DNA of 34,487 nt from positions 1 through 34,487 of the IMG/VR virus record IMGVR_UViG_3300046471_000041. The stretch is one strand, 5' to 3'. Numbering within the stretch: position 1 is the first letter of the stretch; each line of letters begins with the position of its first letter. Under the pieces are notes generated by a model that made no database searches, was not told where the DNA came from, and saw only the letters and a list, made by a program, of their open reading frames with translations. This DNA comes from a virus. The translations under genes were made by a program, and so were the position numbers. Positions 12,636 to 21,412 of this stretch are shown here, one piece after another.

Positions 12636-14123
12636 ATGAAGCCCGAGCACATGAAGCTGCTCCGGGACAAGCGTTGGCGCCTGAACAATCTCTACTTCAT
12701 CACGGACAAGCAGGGCAAAAAGGTCCGCTTCCGGATGACGGACGAGCAGATCGAATACTTCGACGGGATGCACACGCGCAACATCATCCTGAAGGCTCGG
12801 CAGCTCGGCTTCACCACTGAATGCTGCATCATCCAACTGGACGCGGCACTGTTTGAGTCTGCCAAGTGCGCGCTGATCGCTCACACCCTGAACGATGCAA
12901 AGCGCCTGTTCCGGGAGAAGGTGAAGTACGCCTACGACAACCTGCCTGCTGAGATCCGCGCTGCCAACCCGGCGAGCAACGACGCCGCGGGCGAACTGGT
13001 GTTCAGCAAGGGCGGTTCGCTCTACGTCTCCACGTCCTTCCGGGGCGGCACACTGCGTTACCTGCACGTGTCCGAGTTCGGGAAGATCTGCGCCAAGTTT
13101 TCACACAAGGCCCGAGAGATTGTCACCGGTGCATTCGAGGCTGTGGCCACCGACTGCTTTGTCACGATTGAATCAACGGCGGAAGGCCGGGCCGGCTACT
13201 TCTTCGATTATTCGCAGAGCGCTGAGCGACAGCAGCTGGCTGGTGTGCCTCTGGGCTTGCTGGACTGGAAGTTTTTCTTCTTCTCTTGGTGGAAGAATAA
13301 GGCGTACTGGCTTGATCCCACTGACGTGGTCATCCCGCAACGATTGACCGATTACTTCAATGAGCTGCACGCCAAGCACGGGATCGTCACGAACGACGGG
13401 CAGCGCGCCTGGTACGCGGCCAAGGAGAAGACGCTAGGCGACGACATGAAGCGGGAATACCCGTCGATCCCTGTTGAAGCCTTCCAGCAGTCGGTCGAAG
13501 GTGCCTATTACGCACAGCAACTGACCAAGCTTTACGCCCAGCAACGCATCGGCGCGATACCGAACAACAGTCACCTGCCGGTGATGACCTTCTGGGACAT
13601 CGGCGTCGGCGACTCCACGGCCATCTGGTTCGTGCGTCAGGTCGGCGAAGAGTTCCACGTCATCGACTACTACGAGAACAGCGGCGAAGGCCTGCGGCAT
13701 TACATGAAGGTGCTCAAGGACAAGGGTTACACCTACTCAGAGCACTGGGGGCCGCACGACATCGACAACCGCGAGTTTGGCAGCGATGCCAAAACTCGCC
13801 GGGAACTGGCTCGCGAGGGCTACGACATCGACGGCCAGAAGTACTGCATGACATTCCAAGTCGTCCCCAAGCTCGGCATCAACGACGGCATTGAGCAGGC
13901 TCGCGAGATCCTGCCCAAATGCGTATTCGATGAATCCAAGTGCGAGAAGGGCATTGCCTGCCTGGAGAACTACCGCAAGGAGTGGGACGACAAGCGCGGT
14001 TGCTGGAAAGACAAACCGCTTCACGACTGGACGTCTCACGGCTCAGACGGATTCCGGTATTTCGCTGTCGCCAAGAGCGCAAGGAAGCCGGTCAAATCAA
14101 TCAAAATGGGATTCGCACGCTAA
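12636..14123 (+). CDS. Terminase large subunit
   Basis: This is the DNA-packaging ATPase and nuclease, 495 residues. The ATPase domain shows the adenine/Walker A variant ILKARQLGFTT (51-61), Walker B RYLHVSEFG with acidic Glu147, and the coupling motif TIESTAEG (about 177-184). The RNase H-like nuclease follows, with Asp321 in FWDIGVGDS, then GPHDIDNREFG and a late acidic residue near SHGSDGFRY. All essential motifs look intact. It forms the packaging motor on the portal, whose gene overlaps its stop codon (TAATG). Confidence 0.93.
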   Translation: MKPEHMKLLRDKRWRLNNLYFITDKQGKKVRFRMTDEQIEYFDGMHTRNIILKARQLGFTTECCIIQLDAALFESAKCALIAHTLNDAKRLFREKVKYAYDNLPAEIRAANPASNDAAGELVFSKGGSLYVSTSFRGGTLRYLHVSEFGKICAKFSHKAREIVTGAFEAVATDCFVTIESTAEGRAGYFFDYSQSAERQQLAGVPLGLLDWKFFFFSWWKNKAYWLDPTDVVIPQRLTDYFNELHAKHGIVTNDGQRAWYAAKEKTLGDDMKREYPSIPVEAFQQSVEGAYYAQQLTKLYAQQRIGAIPNNSHLPVMTFWDIGVGDSTAIWFVRQVGEEFHVIDYYENSGEGLRHYMKVLKDKGYTYSEHWGPHDIDNREFGSDAKTRRELAREGYDIDGQKYCMTFQVVPKLGINDGIEQAREILPKCVFDESKCEKGIACLENYRKEWDDKRGCWKDKPLHDWTSHGSDGFRYFAVAKSARKPVKSIKMGFAR

Positions 14124-15583
14124 TGGCAGACGTCACCTACACCCGCCCGGAGTACGACGCGGCACAGTCCCGTTGGCGGCTGGTGCGCGACGTGTGCAAG
14201 GGCTCCGAAACCGTAAAGGCCCGAGGCGATGTTTATCTGCCGAAGCCCAACGAGCACGACACCAGTCTTGAGAACATCGCCCGTTACAAGGGCTACAAGC
14301 AGCGGGCTGTGTTCTACAACGCCACCGGACGAACCAAAAACAGTCTGGTGGGTGCAGTGTTTCGCACCTGGCCAACACTGACTGTTCCTGGTGCACTCGA
14401 CTATGTGTCGAAGGACATCGACGGGCAGGGCGTGAGCATCTATCAGCAGTCGCAATCGGTCATCGGGCATCTGCTCGAAGTCGGTCGTCACGGACTGCTG
14501 GTGGATTACGTCGCCGTCGTAGCCGGCACCGTGAGCAAAGCAGACGAACAGGCTGGTCGGGCCCGGGCGAGCGTTGCCAGTTATCCGGCCGAAGCCATCA
14601 GGAACTGGAAAACTCGCAAGGTCGGTGGTCAGCACCTGCTGAGCCTTGTCGTCCTTCGCGAAGAAACGGACATCGATACTGATGACGGCTTCGGTGGCGA
14701 AAGGGTTGTCCGATACCGGGTGCTTCGTCTCGATGAGGCCGGCTTTTACACGCAGGAAGTGTGGGAGGAAGGCAGTAGCGAAACGTCCATGGTTGTCGCG
14801 CCTTTCACGCCACTCAACGGCCTCGGCCTTCCATGGAAGATCATCCCGTTTCAGTTCCTTGGCAGTGAGAACAACGACACCAGCATCGACGACTCTCCGC
14901 TGTATGACATGGCCGTGCTCAACATCGGGCATTACTGCAACAGCGCGGACTACGAAGACTCGGTGTGGTTTTCCGGGCAGCCTCAGTTCTGGATTTCTGG
15001 CCTCGACGAGGCTTGGCGCGATCACCTGGAAGAGAACGGTATTTACGTTGGCTCCCGCGCACCATTGACGCTGCCGGCCAATGGGTCATGCGGTTTTGCC
15101 CAGCCTGAGCCGAACACGCTCGTGAAAGAGGCGATGGACGCCAAGAAAGAAGACATGGTGTCGCTCGGCGCCCGGTTGATCGAGCAGGGGAGTGCGGTGA
15201 AAACCGCAACCCAGGCCGACAACGACAGCGCCGCCGAACATAGCGTGCTGTCGCTTGTGGTGAGCAACGTCAGCGAGGCCTACAGCCAGTGTCTGGTCTG
15301 GATGGCTGAGTTCGTGAACGCTACGGGTGAAACCCTCTACAAACTCAACCAGGACTTCAGCCAGATCACCCTGGACGCAACGATCCTCACTGGGTTGTTC
15401 AACGCGGTTCAGGGCGGCAAGCTGCCGTCGTCTGACTTCTGGCAGTACCTGCGCGATCGCGGGGTTATTGATCCCGAGAAGACCGACGACCAGATCCGCG
15501 ACGAGCTGGAAACCGAGGCCCCGGCACTCGACCTGGATGATGATGAGGTAATCCCGAATGGCCGCAAACCAAGTGATCCTTGA
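14123..15583 (+). CDS. Portal protein, DUF4055 type
   Basis: This 486-residue protein matches the DUF4055 group that occupies the portal position in siphophages. N-terminal features include WRLVRDVCKGSETVKARG and YLPKP; the centre has AVLNIGHYCNSADYEDSVWFSGQPQ (given in part), and a helical region around GARLIEQGSAVKTATQADND is typical of portals. As a dodecamer it would form the head vertex. The reading frame extends upstream to 13940, but ATG 14123 overlaps the terminase stop and is the natural start. The C-terminus is very acidic and overlaps the next gene by 26 bases. Confidence 0.85.
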   Translation: MADVTYTRPEYDAAQSRWRLVRDVCKGSETVKARGDVYLPKPNEHDTSLENIARYKGYKQRAVFYNATGRTKNSLVGAVFRTWPTLTVPGALDYVSKDIDGQGVSIYQQSQSVIGHLLEVGRHGLLVDYVAVVAGTVSKADEQAGRARASVASYPAEAIRNWKTRKVGGQHLLSLVVLREETDIDTDDGFGGERVVRYRVLRLDEAGFYTQEVWEEGSSETSMVVAPFTPLNGLGLPWKIIPFQFLGSENNDTSIDDSPLYDMAVLNIGHYCNSADYEDSVWFSGQPQFWISGLDEAWRDHLEENGIYVGSRAPLTLPANGSCGFAQPEPNTLVKEAMDAKKEDMVSLGARLIEQGSAVKTATQADNDSAAEHSVLSLVVSNVSEAYSQCLVWMAEFVNATGETLYKLNQDFSQITLDATILTGLFNAVQGGKLPSSDFWQYLRDRGVIDPEKTDDQIRDELETEAPALDLDDDEVIPNGRKPSDP

Positions 15584-16649
15584 TGCCACGATCAGGCACG
15601 CCGTCTTTCTCGAGCAGCTGAAGTCCGGCGAGGTCGCTAAGTTCGGGCCTTTCCTTAAGGAGATTGACCGCTCGATCCGTGAGCGGCTGACTCGGACCGA
15701 TCTGACGGATTACACCATCATCAGACTGGAGCGGTTGCTGAGTGAAGTGGACAGCCTGCTGCTGGGCATCTTCGAACGCTACAGCGATAAGCTGAACCTC
15801 GACCTGGTGGACATTGCCAATTACGAGGCCGAATTCGAAGCGACCAGCCTGACCCGGGCGGCGCCGGTGGGCGTCTCGTTTGATGCCGCGGTGCCAGGTG
15901 CTGCTGCAATTCGGACGGCCATCCTCACCAATCCGCTCAGCGTGCGCGGTGCTGACGGCGGCAAGCTGCTCAAGACCTTCATTGATGGCTTCACCGCCAC
16001 CGAGCGACAACGCCTCACAGGCGCGATCCGGCAGGGTTTCTTCGAAGGCCAGACCAACTTCCAGATCATCAAGAACATTCGCGGTACCAAAGCGCTTCAG
16101 TACAACGACGGGATTCTGGCCACGACCAACCGGAACGCCGGCGCCTTGGTGCGGACGGCGGTGCAGCACGTTGCCACCCAAGCGCGCATGGAGACGCTGA
16201 AAGAGAACTCCGACGTCGTGCAGGCGGTGGAGTGGGTCAGCACCCTGGACGCGAAGACCACCAGCCAGTGCCGGACGCTCGACAAGCAGCGCTTCAAGCT
16301 GACCGAGGGGCCGAGGCCGCCGATCCACATCAATTGCCGATCGACGATTGTTGCGGTGACTCGCTTCAGCGCTTTGTTTGCCAAGGACGCCACGCGGGCA
16401 TCCGTCGGCGACGGTGGTGCTCAGCAGGTGAGGGCAGACCTCAGCTATTACGACTGGCTCAAGCAGCAGCCGGCGGCGTTTCAGGACAAAGCTATCGGCC
16501 CGGTTCGGGCAAAACTTTTCCGTGAAGGTGGTTTAAGTGTCGAACGCTTCGCCGAGCTCCAGCTTGATCGGAATTTTGCACCGCTGACCCTTACGCAGAT
16601 GAAAGTCCTAGAACCGCTAGCGTTCGAGCGGGCAGGCTTGGTAGTGTGA
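15558..16649 (+). CDS. Phage head morphogenesis protein (Mu F / SPP1 gp7-like)
   Basis: This 363-residue protein contains a minor head protein domain (about 155-265): TERQRLTGAIRQGFFEGQT, RTAVQHVATQARME, WVSTLDAKTTSQCRTLDKQ and PPIHINCRSTI. The Cys-x-x-Leu and HINCRS motifs are the hallmark of this family. Such proteins bind the portal and are packaged in a few copies. It starts inside the end of the portal gene. The remaining N-terminus is helical and the C-terminus variable. Confidence 0.88.
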   Translation: MAANQVILDATIRHAVFLEQLKSGEVAKFGPFLKEIDRSIRERLTRTDLTDYTIIRLERLLSEVDSLLLGIFERYSDKLNLDLVDIANYEAEFEATSLTRAAPVGVSFDAAVPGAAAIRTAILTNPLSVRGADGGKLLKTFIDGFTATERQRLTGAIRQGFFEGQTNFQIIKNIRGTKALQYNDGILATTNRNAGALVRTAVQHVATQARMETLKENSDVVQAVEWVSTLDAKTTSQCRTLDKQRFKLTEGPRPPIHINCRSTIVAVTRFSALFAKDATRASVGDGGAQQVRADLSYYDWLKQQPAAFQDKAIGPVRAKLFREGGLSVERFAELQLDRNFAPLTLTQMKVLEPLAFERAGLVV

Positions 16650-17005
16650 TAAAAGCGCCATGGACGATAAAGCGAATCATGAAGTTCGACCTCACAATTG
16701 CCGAAAAATACGACGTTGCTAACTGTTTTTACTTTTATCAATGCGCCGTCAATGCGAATTATCAGCCGGGAGCTTTAGCGCAACTGGCAAGGCTTGACAC
16801 GATTGTTCAGAAAGCAATCAATCAGAAAAGACTCGATGATGATGAGATCAACAGAATTATCTTATTTGTCACCGAATATCCCGACTTACTTGAAGAGGCT
16901 AAGAAGTTTGGGGTGGGGTTGAACGACTTGATTGTGAAAGCTTACGAGCAGAAACCGTATGGGCCGAAGGCCGCTGAAACAATACGGATGGCCTACTACT
17001 GCTAA
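16646..17005 (+). CDS. Hypothetical A+T-richer insert gene
   Basis: This small helical protein has 119 residues from GTG 16646, or 108 from ATG 16679 (MKFDLTIAEKYDVANCFYF). Neither start has a strong ribosome binding site; GTG overlaps the previous stop, which favours coupling. Codons are visibly richer in A and T than those of its neighbours, and a strong terminator follows directly at 17022, so it looks like a gene added between the head morphogenesis and scaffold genes. Function is unknown; repeated ILLF-type helices and no signal or membrane segment are seen. Confidence 0.7.
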   Translation: MIKAPWTIKRIMKFDLTIAEKYDVANCFYFYQCAVNANYQPGALAQLARLDTIVQKAINQKRLDDDEINRIILFVTEYPDLLEEAKKFGVGLNDLIVKAYEQKPYGPKAAETIRMAYYC

Positions 17006-17021
17006 GAGATGAAAAAGACAG

Positions 17022-17043
17022 ACCCGCTTCGGCGGGTTTTTTT
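17022..17043 (+). terminator. Intrinsic terminator before the scaffold gene
   Basis: ACCCGC-TTCG-GCGGGT (17022-17037) carries a stable UUCG tetraloop and a run of seven T. It lies inside the head operon, between the accessory gene and the scaffold gene. Confidence 0.9.
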
Positions 17044-17088
17044 ATGCCCGCAGGCAGGGCCTGCACCCAAGTCTCTGGGAGACAACCA

Positions 17089-17796
17089 ATGCTGAAATTT
17101 CAACTGGACAGCCTGGATGGTGTCGACGAAGCCGTGCGCGCTCTTTACACCGAGAAGGACGGCAAGTTCGTGCTCGGCATTGAAGGCCTGCCTCAGCCTG
17201 AGGATGTCTCTGGCCTGAAATCCAAGGTTCAGGAACTGCTGGACGAGAAGAAAGCCGCCGACAAGGCGCGGAAGGACGCCGAAGATCAGGCGCGCCTGGA
17301 GCGCGAAGAGAATGCCCGGAAGTCCGGCAACGTCGAAGAGCTCGAAAGATCCTGGTCTGAAAAATACAACCGCCGCGAAGCTGAGCTGAACGGCACGCTG
17401 GAACAAGAGCGTGGAACGCTGAATGGGCAGATCCGTGATCTGACTGTCGGCCGTACCGCTACTGATATCGCGTCTGCCCTAGCTATTCCAGGCAGCGCCA
17501 AAGCCCTGTTGCCGCACATCGAGCGCCGGTTGAGCGTCGAGCAGCGCGACGGGAAGCCTGTTGTGGTCGTTCTCGACCAGCAGGGCAAGCTCTCGGCGGC
17601 AACGCTGGATGAGCTGAAAGCAGAATTCGCAAACGACACGGCGTTCGCGCCGTTGATCGCGGGTAGCAAAGCATCCGGCGGCGGGGCCAACGGTGCTGGA
17701 GGTGGCGGCGGGGCCGCGAAAGGAAAAATTGGCGGCACCAAGGAGGAGCGACAGGCAGCGATCGCGAGCCGGTTCCCCGATCTCCCACTCAAGTAA
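17089..17796 (+). CDS. Capsid scaffolding protein
   Basis: This 235-residue protein directly precedes the capsid gene. It has the usual scaffold design: a short N-terminal domain (LDSLDGVDEAVRALYTEKDG), a long charged coiled coil (about 45-130), a conserved GSAKALLPHIERRL region and a Gly-rich, basic C-terminus ending in ASRFPDLPLK. Such C-termini bind the capsid shell. The frame opens 15 codons earlier, but GGGAG seven bases before ATG 17089 decides the start. It would be expelled or degraded before packaging. Confidence 0.8.
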   Translation: MLKFQLDSLDGVDEAVRALYTEKDGKFVLGIEGLPQPEDVSGLKSKVQELLDEKKAADKARKDAEDQARLEREENARKSGNVEELERSWSEKYNRREAELNGTLEQERGTLNGQIRDLTVGRTATDIASALAIPGSAKALLPHIERRLSVEQRDGKPVVVVLDQQGKLSAATLDELKAEFANDTAFAPLIAGSKASGGGANGAGGGGGAAKGKIGGTKEERQAAIASRFPDLPLK

Positions 17797-17807
17797 GGAA
17801 ATAATTC

Positions 17808-18776
17808 ATGTCTCTGGCTCAAATGCAGGTTTTCAACGAGTTCGTCATGCCTGCCACCCTGGAAACGCTCGATCAAATGACTGATGCGTTCAACCAGGCC
17901 AGTAATGGCGCAATCGTGCTGTCTCCGGACGGCTTCACTGGCGACTTCTTGCAGGAGTCGTTCTTCCAGAACCTGGCCGCTGCTCAGCGTCGTGTTGATC
18001 GTTACGCTGCCAACGCCACTGTCAGCGCAACCGACCTCACCGAGCTGAAGAACACTTCGGTGAAAATTGCCGGCGGCTTTGGCCCGCTGCGCTATGAGCC
18101 GGCTCAGATGACCTGGTTGCAGCGCCCAACTGCGCAAGGCATCGAAGTCGCCAGCCGTGCGTTCGCTGAGGTCCTGCTGAAGGACCAACTGAACACTGCC
18201 ATTGCAGCGCTGGTGGCTGCGATCACCGCTCAGGCGGCTGCGACCAACGACGTGTCGGCCACTCTGGGCATCACCCAGTCCGCGCTGAACAACTCGCATG
18301 CGAAGTTCGGCGACTCCAGTCAGAACCTGGTAACTCAAGTTATGCAGGGTTCGACCTGGCACAAGCTGGTAGGCCAAGGCCTGGTCAACTCGGCGAATCT
18401 GTTCCTCGCCGGCAACGTTCGCGTTGTCGACATTCTGGGTAAGATTTCCATCGTGACCGATGCCCCTGCGCTGATGCAGGCAGGCACTCCAAACAAGGAA
18501 ATCATCTTGTCCCTGGTGTCTGGCGCTGCGCTGGTTCACGACAACCGAGACATCATCTCGAACGTCGAAACCACCAACGGCAAGGGCCGCATTGAAACCA
18601 CCATTCAGACCGACTACACCTTCGGCCTGGGCATGAAGGGTTACACCTGGGATACCACTGCTGGCGGCGCTTCGCCGACCGATGCTGAACTGGCGACCGG
18701 TACCAACTGGGACAAAACCGCTGCCAGCATCAAGCACACCGCTGGTGTGGCTCTGATCGGTGACGCCTCCAAGTAA
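17808..18776 (+). CDS. Major capsid protein
   Basis: This 322-residue protein has strong AAGGA upstream and regular codon use expected of an abundant structural protein. It follows scaffold and precedes head-tail genes. Internal features such as VASRAFAEVLLKDQLNTAI, GSTWHKLVGQGL and LSLVSGAALVHDNRD match a group of siphophage major head proteins of the HK97-like fold; the absence of a protease gene fits use of a separate scaffold instead of a cleaved delta domain. The assignment rests on position and general resemblance. Confidence 0.85.
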   Translation: MSLAQMQVFNEFVMPATLETLDQMTDAFNQASNGAIVLSPDGFTGDFLQESFFQNLAAAQRRVDRYAANATVSATDLTELKNTSVKIAGGFGPLRYEPAQMTWLQRPTAQGIEVASRAFAEVLLKDQLNTAIAALVAAITAQAAATNDVSATLGITQSALNNSHAKFGDSSQNLVTQVMQGSTWHKLVGQGLVNSANLFLAGNVRVVDILGKISIVTDAPALMQAGTPNKEIILSLVSGAALVHDNRDIISNVETTNGKGRIETTIQTDYTFGLGMKGYTWDTTAGGASPTDAELATGTNWDKTAASIKHTAGVALIGDASK

Positions 18777-18825
18777 CCCCTGACGGCCGAGCCGGGCCTG
18801 CGTCCGGCTCAGCGAGGACATGATC

Positions 18826-19386
18826 ATGAGCAACAAGAACATCTGGTATCTCCCGGGACCGTTCCACCAGTACCAGGAAGACGTGAAGGCACTGGCCAAG
18901 AAGGCCGGCCTGCGCATCATCGACGCGAATGTGACCGAAGGTCGTGAAGATAAAGCTGACGACACGCCCAAAGTCACGCTGAAGAAAGTCGAGCAGCATC
19001 TGGTGCTGGTTGTCGATGGGGGTTTCGGCAAGGCTGAACTCGAAGAGCTGATCGGCAAGATGCGCATCGAAAGCGATATGGTCCGCGCTGTCATTGATGG
19101 GCTTGACGCTGGCGAGATTGAAAAGCCGGAAGCCGGTGAGCTCGCAATCCGCCTATACGATGCGCTCGACAGTATCCGTGCTCAGATGATTGATCTGGCC
19201 GGTGCGCGCGAGGGTCTTGCGGCGGAAAACGAGAAGCTGCGCAATGAGCTCGCCGAGTTGAAGGCAGGCGAAGGCGTGGAAGTCGAAGCCCTGAAGGCTC
19301 AGCTCGACGCTGCTGGCGTGACCTACCGGGCCAACGCCTCGAAAGAATCCTTGGAAAAGCTCGTCGCTGATCTGCCCAAGGCGTAA
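18826..19386 (+). CDS. Head-region protein with C-terminal HeH/LEM-like motif
   Basis: This 186-residue protein sits between the capsid and head-tail genes. The middle forms a coiled coil (about 110-150, REGLAAENEKLRNELAEL), and the C-terminus (LKAQLDAAGVTYRANASKESL) looks like the HeH/LEM-type helical motif found on some phage structural proteins. GAGG lies eight bases before ATG 18826 but only two before ATG 18820, so the former is used. A GC-rich hairpin without a T run (18789-18810) precedes the gene. Its role could be head decoration or head completion; not certain. Confidence 0.65.
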   Translation: MSNKNIWYLPGPFHQYQEDVKALAKKAGLRIIDANVTEGREDKADDTPKVTLKKVEQHLVLVVDGGFGKAELEELIGKMRIESDMVRAVIDGLDAGEIEKPEAGELAIRLYDALDSIRAQMIDLAGAREGLAAENEKLRNELAELKAGEGVEVEALKAQLDAAGVTYRANASKESLEKLVADLPKA

Positions 19387-19448
19387 TACTGCTGGCTACC
19401 GGTAACCCGGCGGCCAATCAATCAAAACTCAATCCAGCGAGTTGATCC

Positions 19449-19952
19449 ATGACACTCATCATCGAGGACGGCACCGGCAAGCCTGACGCCGAAAGCTACG
19501 CGAGCGCCGCGGACTTGGTCATGTACGCCGGCAAGTTCGGCGTGACCATCCCAGCGGACGAGCCGGCACAAGAGGCACTGCTTCGCCGGGCCGCCTTGGC
19601 GATGGATGGAAAGACCTGGAAAGGGCGCAAGACGGACAGCGATCAGGCATTGGCCTGGCCGCGCCGCGGTGTTGAACTGGACTGCCAGATCAAGCCCGAC
19701 AACTACCTGCCGGCTCGAATCCAGTACGGCCAGATGGCCTTGGCTGCTGAGATTCATCAGGACGATATCGACCCGGTGGAGAAGCGCAAAGGCGCGGTGA
19801 CGCTGGAACGTGTCGAAGGGGCAGTGACTCGCGAGTACGCGACGATCCCGAACACCAGCGGCCGACTGTTGCCGGCGGCGCCGGATCGGCCGAGCGCCAC
19901 TCAGTTTGCCGACTACCTACAGAAGCGGGGCCTGTTCGCCGTCCGCGCATGA
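19449..19952 (+). CDS. Head-tail adaptor (DnaT-like annotated family)
   Basis: This 167-residue protein belongs to the group often labelled as DnaT-like single-stranded DNA-binding proteins but located among head-tail connectors of siphophages. It has ESYASAADLVMYAGKFG at the N-terminus, a helical bundle with EALLRRAALAMDGKTWKG, and a C-terminus with RRGVELDC. These features fit the helical first connector that binds the portal. I favour head completion over replication because of position: capsid upstream, tail terminator downstream. Confidence 0.75.
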   Translation: MTLIIEDGTGKPDAESYASAADLVMYAGKFGVTIPADEPAQEALLRRAALAMDGKTWKGRKTDSDQALAWPRRGVELDCQIKPDNYLPARIQYGQMALAAEIHQDDIDPVEKRKGAVTLERVEGAVTREYATIPNTSGRLLPAAPDRPSATQFADYLQKRGLFAVRA

Positions 19953-19968
19953 CTGAATCGGAGCCACC

Positions 19969-20337
19969 ATGGCCTTCTACGACGAAATGGCCGTGATGGC
20001 TCTGGAGATGATCACAGAGTTCGGCCAGCCGGTGATCATTCGAGCAATCACCGCCGGCGAGTACGATCCGGAAACCGGCACCGCTGGCCCTGGCACCGTA
20101 GTTGAGCAGACCGCCCAAGGCATTCTGCTCGAATTCACCGGCCAAGAATTCCAGAACAACAGCCTCATCAAGCAGGGCGACAAGAAGCTTAAGATCGCTG
20201 CGCAGGGGCTTGAGTGGGTGCCGGACCTGTTGAACAAAATCATCGTTCAAGGCCACACCTGGTCAATCGTCCCGCCGCTGAAAGAGATCAACCCCGCTGG
20301 CACGCCGATTCTGTATGAACTGCAGGTGAGATCGTGA
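19969..20337 (+). CDS. Head-tail stopper-like protein
   Basis: This 122-residue beta-rich protein has QPVIIRAITAGEYDPETGT at the N-terminus and a C-terminal strand set, LNKIIVQGHTWSIVPPLKEI. This is the plan of the small beta-barrel proteins that close the connector after packaging. It lies one place after the adaptor, and its end overlaps the next gene (GTGA). The assignment is by fold pattern and order. Confidence 0.7.
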   Translation: MAFYDEMAVMALEMITEFGQPVIIRAITAGEYDPETGTAGPGTVVEQTAQGILLEFTGQEFQNNSLIKQGDKKLKIAAQGLEWVPDLLNKIIVQGHTWSIVPPLKEINPAGTPILYELQVRS

Positions 20338-20930
20338 GCCGGGCCGGTGCCGGACAATCCGGAAGTTTCGCCCTGAGCCTTGCCGAGTTCGCGGCCCAGG
20401 CAACGGAGGCCATCGACGCGAGCCTGCGCGAGATCATCATCGAAGTCGGAAGTAGCGTCATCCGCATGTCGCCCGTGGGCAACCCAGAGATATGGGCGCA
20501 GAACACGGTGGCCCGCCAGTACAACAAGGCGGTCGACGATCACAACAGCGAACTGCGCAGCGATCCCGCCAACCTGACCAAGGCGGGCCGACTCAAGCCT
20601 GGCCGAAAGCTCAACGACGACATGGATATCGTCGCACCAGAAGGCTACGTCGGCGGGCGGTTCCGGGCCAACTGGCACCTTTCGATTGATGTCGTAGAGA
20701 ACGTCACTTTCGACGAGGTTGATCCCGGTGGCCAGGAGACGATTGCGGCTCTGGTTTCAGCCGTGAGCGACTTCACCGCCGGCCAAACGGCCTACCTCAT
20801 CAACAACCTGCCGTACGCGATTCCGCTCGAGTTCGGACATTCGACCCAGGCCCCCGGCGGCATGGTCCGTATCACCGTGGCCCGCTTCCAGCAGATCGTG
20901 CTGGAGGCCATCAGGAACAACCAGGTATGA
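20334..20930 (+). CDS. Tail completion / neck protein (HK97 gp10-like)
   Basis: This 198-residue protein opens with GTG 20334 and an AGGTGAG ribosome binding site within the preceding gene. It contains long helices (residues 15-45), VIRMSPVGNPEIW, a GYVGGRFRANWHLS segment and a C-terminal LPYAIPLEFGHSTQAPGGM motif, characteristic of the HK97 gp10-like neck family. It would join the tail to the filled head. It is coupled to the next gene by ATGA. Confidence 0.78.
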   Translation: MSRAGAGQSGSFALSLAEFAAQATEAIDASLREIIIEVGSSVIRMSPVGNPEIWAQNTVARQYNKAVDDHNSELRSDPANLTKAGRLKPGRKLNDDMDIVAPEGYVGGRFRANWHLSIDVVENVTFDEVDPGGQETIAALVSAVSDFTAGQTAYLINNLPYAIPLEFGHSTQAPGGMVRITVARFQQIVLEAIRNNQV

Positions 20931-21343
20931 GCCACAACATCATCGCCTCGATTTACGAGGCCAGGCTGATCGCCTGGGCGAAAGCCCTGCCGACACCGCT
21001 GAAGGTTGTCGTCGAGAACGAGGCCTACACTCCGGTGAATGGCGCTACTTACCTGAAGGCTTTCACGCTGCCGGCTGACACCGCGAGCAACACGCTCGCT
21101 GGCGACCACAGGCTGTTCACCGGAGTGTTTCAGGTCAGCATCGTGACGCCATCGGGCAAGTTCCGCGGCGCGGCCGGCGTGATAGCCGACCAGATTGCCG
21201 CGCTATTCCCTCTGTACGAGCGCATCACGAAGGGTGCACTAACCGTGGTGACCATGAGCCCGGTAGACCCAGGTCCAAGTATTCCCGACGACACCACCTT
21301 CACTGTCCCAGTGTCGTTCCAGTACCGAGCCGACACCAACTAA
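20927..21343 (+). CDS. Tail terminator protein (DUF4128 type)
   Basis: This 138-residue protein has LPTPLKVVVENEAYTPVNG followed by a beta-rich core (FTGVFQVSIVTPSGK), an AGVIADQIAALFP helix and a final VPVSFQYRAD strand, matching the tail terminator fold typified by lambda gpU. It caps the growing tail tube at its correct length. A terminator-like hairpin follows its stop. Confidence 0.78.
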   Translation: MSHNIIASIYEARLIAWAKALPTPLKVVVENEAYTPVNGATYLKAFTLPADTASNTLAGDHRLFTGVFQVSIVTPSGKFRGAAGVIADQIAALFPLYERITKGALTVVTMSPVDPGPSIPDDTTFTVPVSFQYRADTN

Positions 21344-21365
21344 ACCCGCCCGTTGGGCAACCCGG

Positions 21366-21387
21366 AACCCGCCATCGAGCGGGTTTT
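21366..21387 (+). terminator. Terminator-like hairpin before the tail tube gene
   Basis: The stem AACCCGC/GCGGGTT (21366-21372, 21379-21385) has a six-base loop and is followed by only four T, so it is weaker than the others. It lies 20 bases upstream of the ribosome binding site of the tube gene. Confidence 0.6.
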
Positions 21388-21412
21388 GTCATTTCTGCAA
21401 AGAGGAAACCCC

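Noticed and set aside
13940-14122. Upstream extension of the portal frame
   Set aside because: It overlaps the nuclease end of the terminase gene; ATG 14123 overlaps the terminase stop and gives the expected portal N-terminus.
18789-18810. GAGCCGG/CCGGCTC hairpin after the capsid gene as a terminator
   Set aside because: No T run follows on either strand, so it lacks the features of an intrinsic terminator, although it might influence RNA stability.
17286-19094. A 602-codon open frame on the minus strand opposite the scaffold and capsid genes
   Set aside because: It is low-complexity, Ser- and Arg-rich, has no family resemblance or ribosome binding site, and mirrors well-supported structural genes in G+C-rich DNA.
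19449-19952. Reading the DnaT-like protein as a replication factor
   Set aside because: It lies between the capsid and tail terminator genes, where the same family name is routinely attached to head-tail adaptors.
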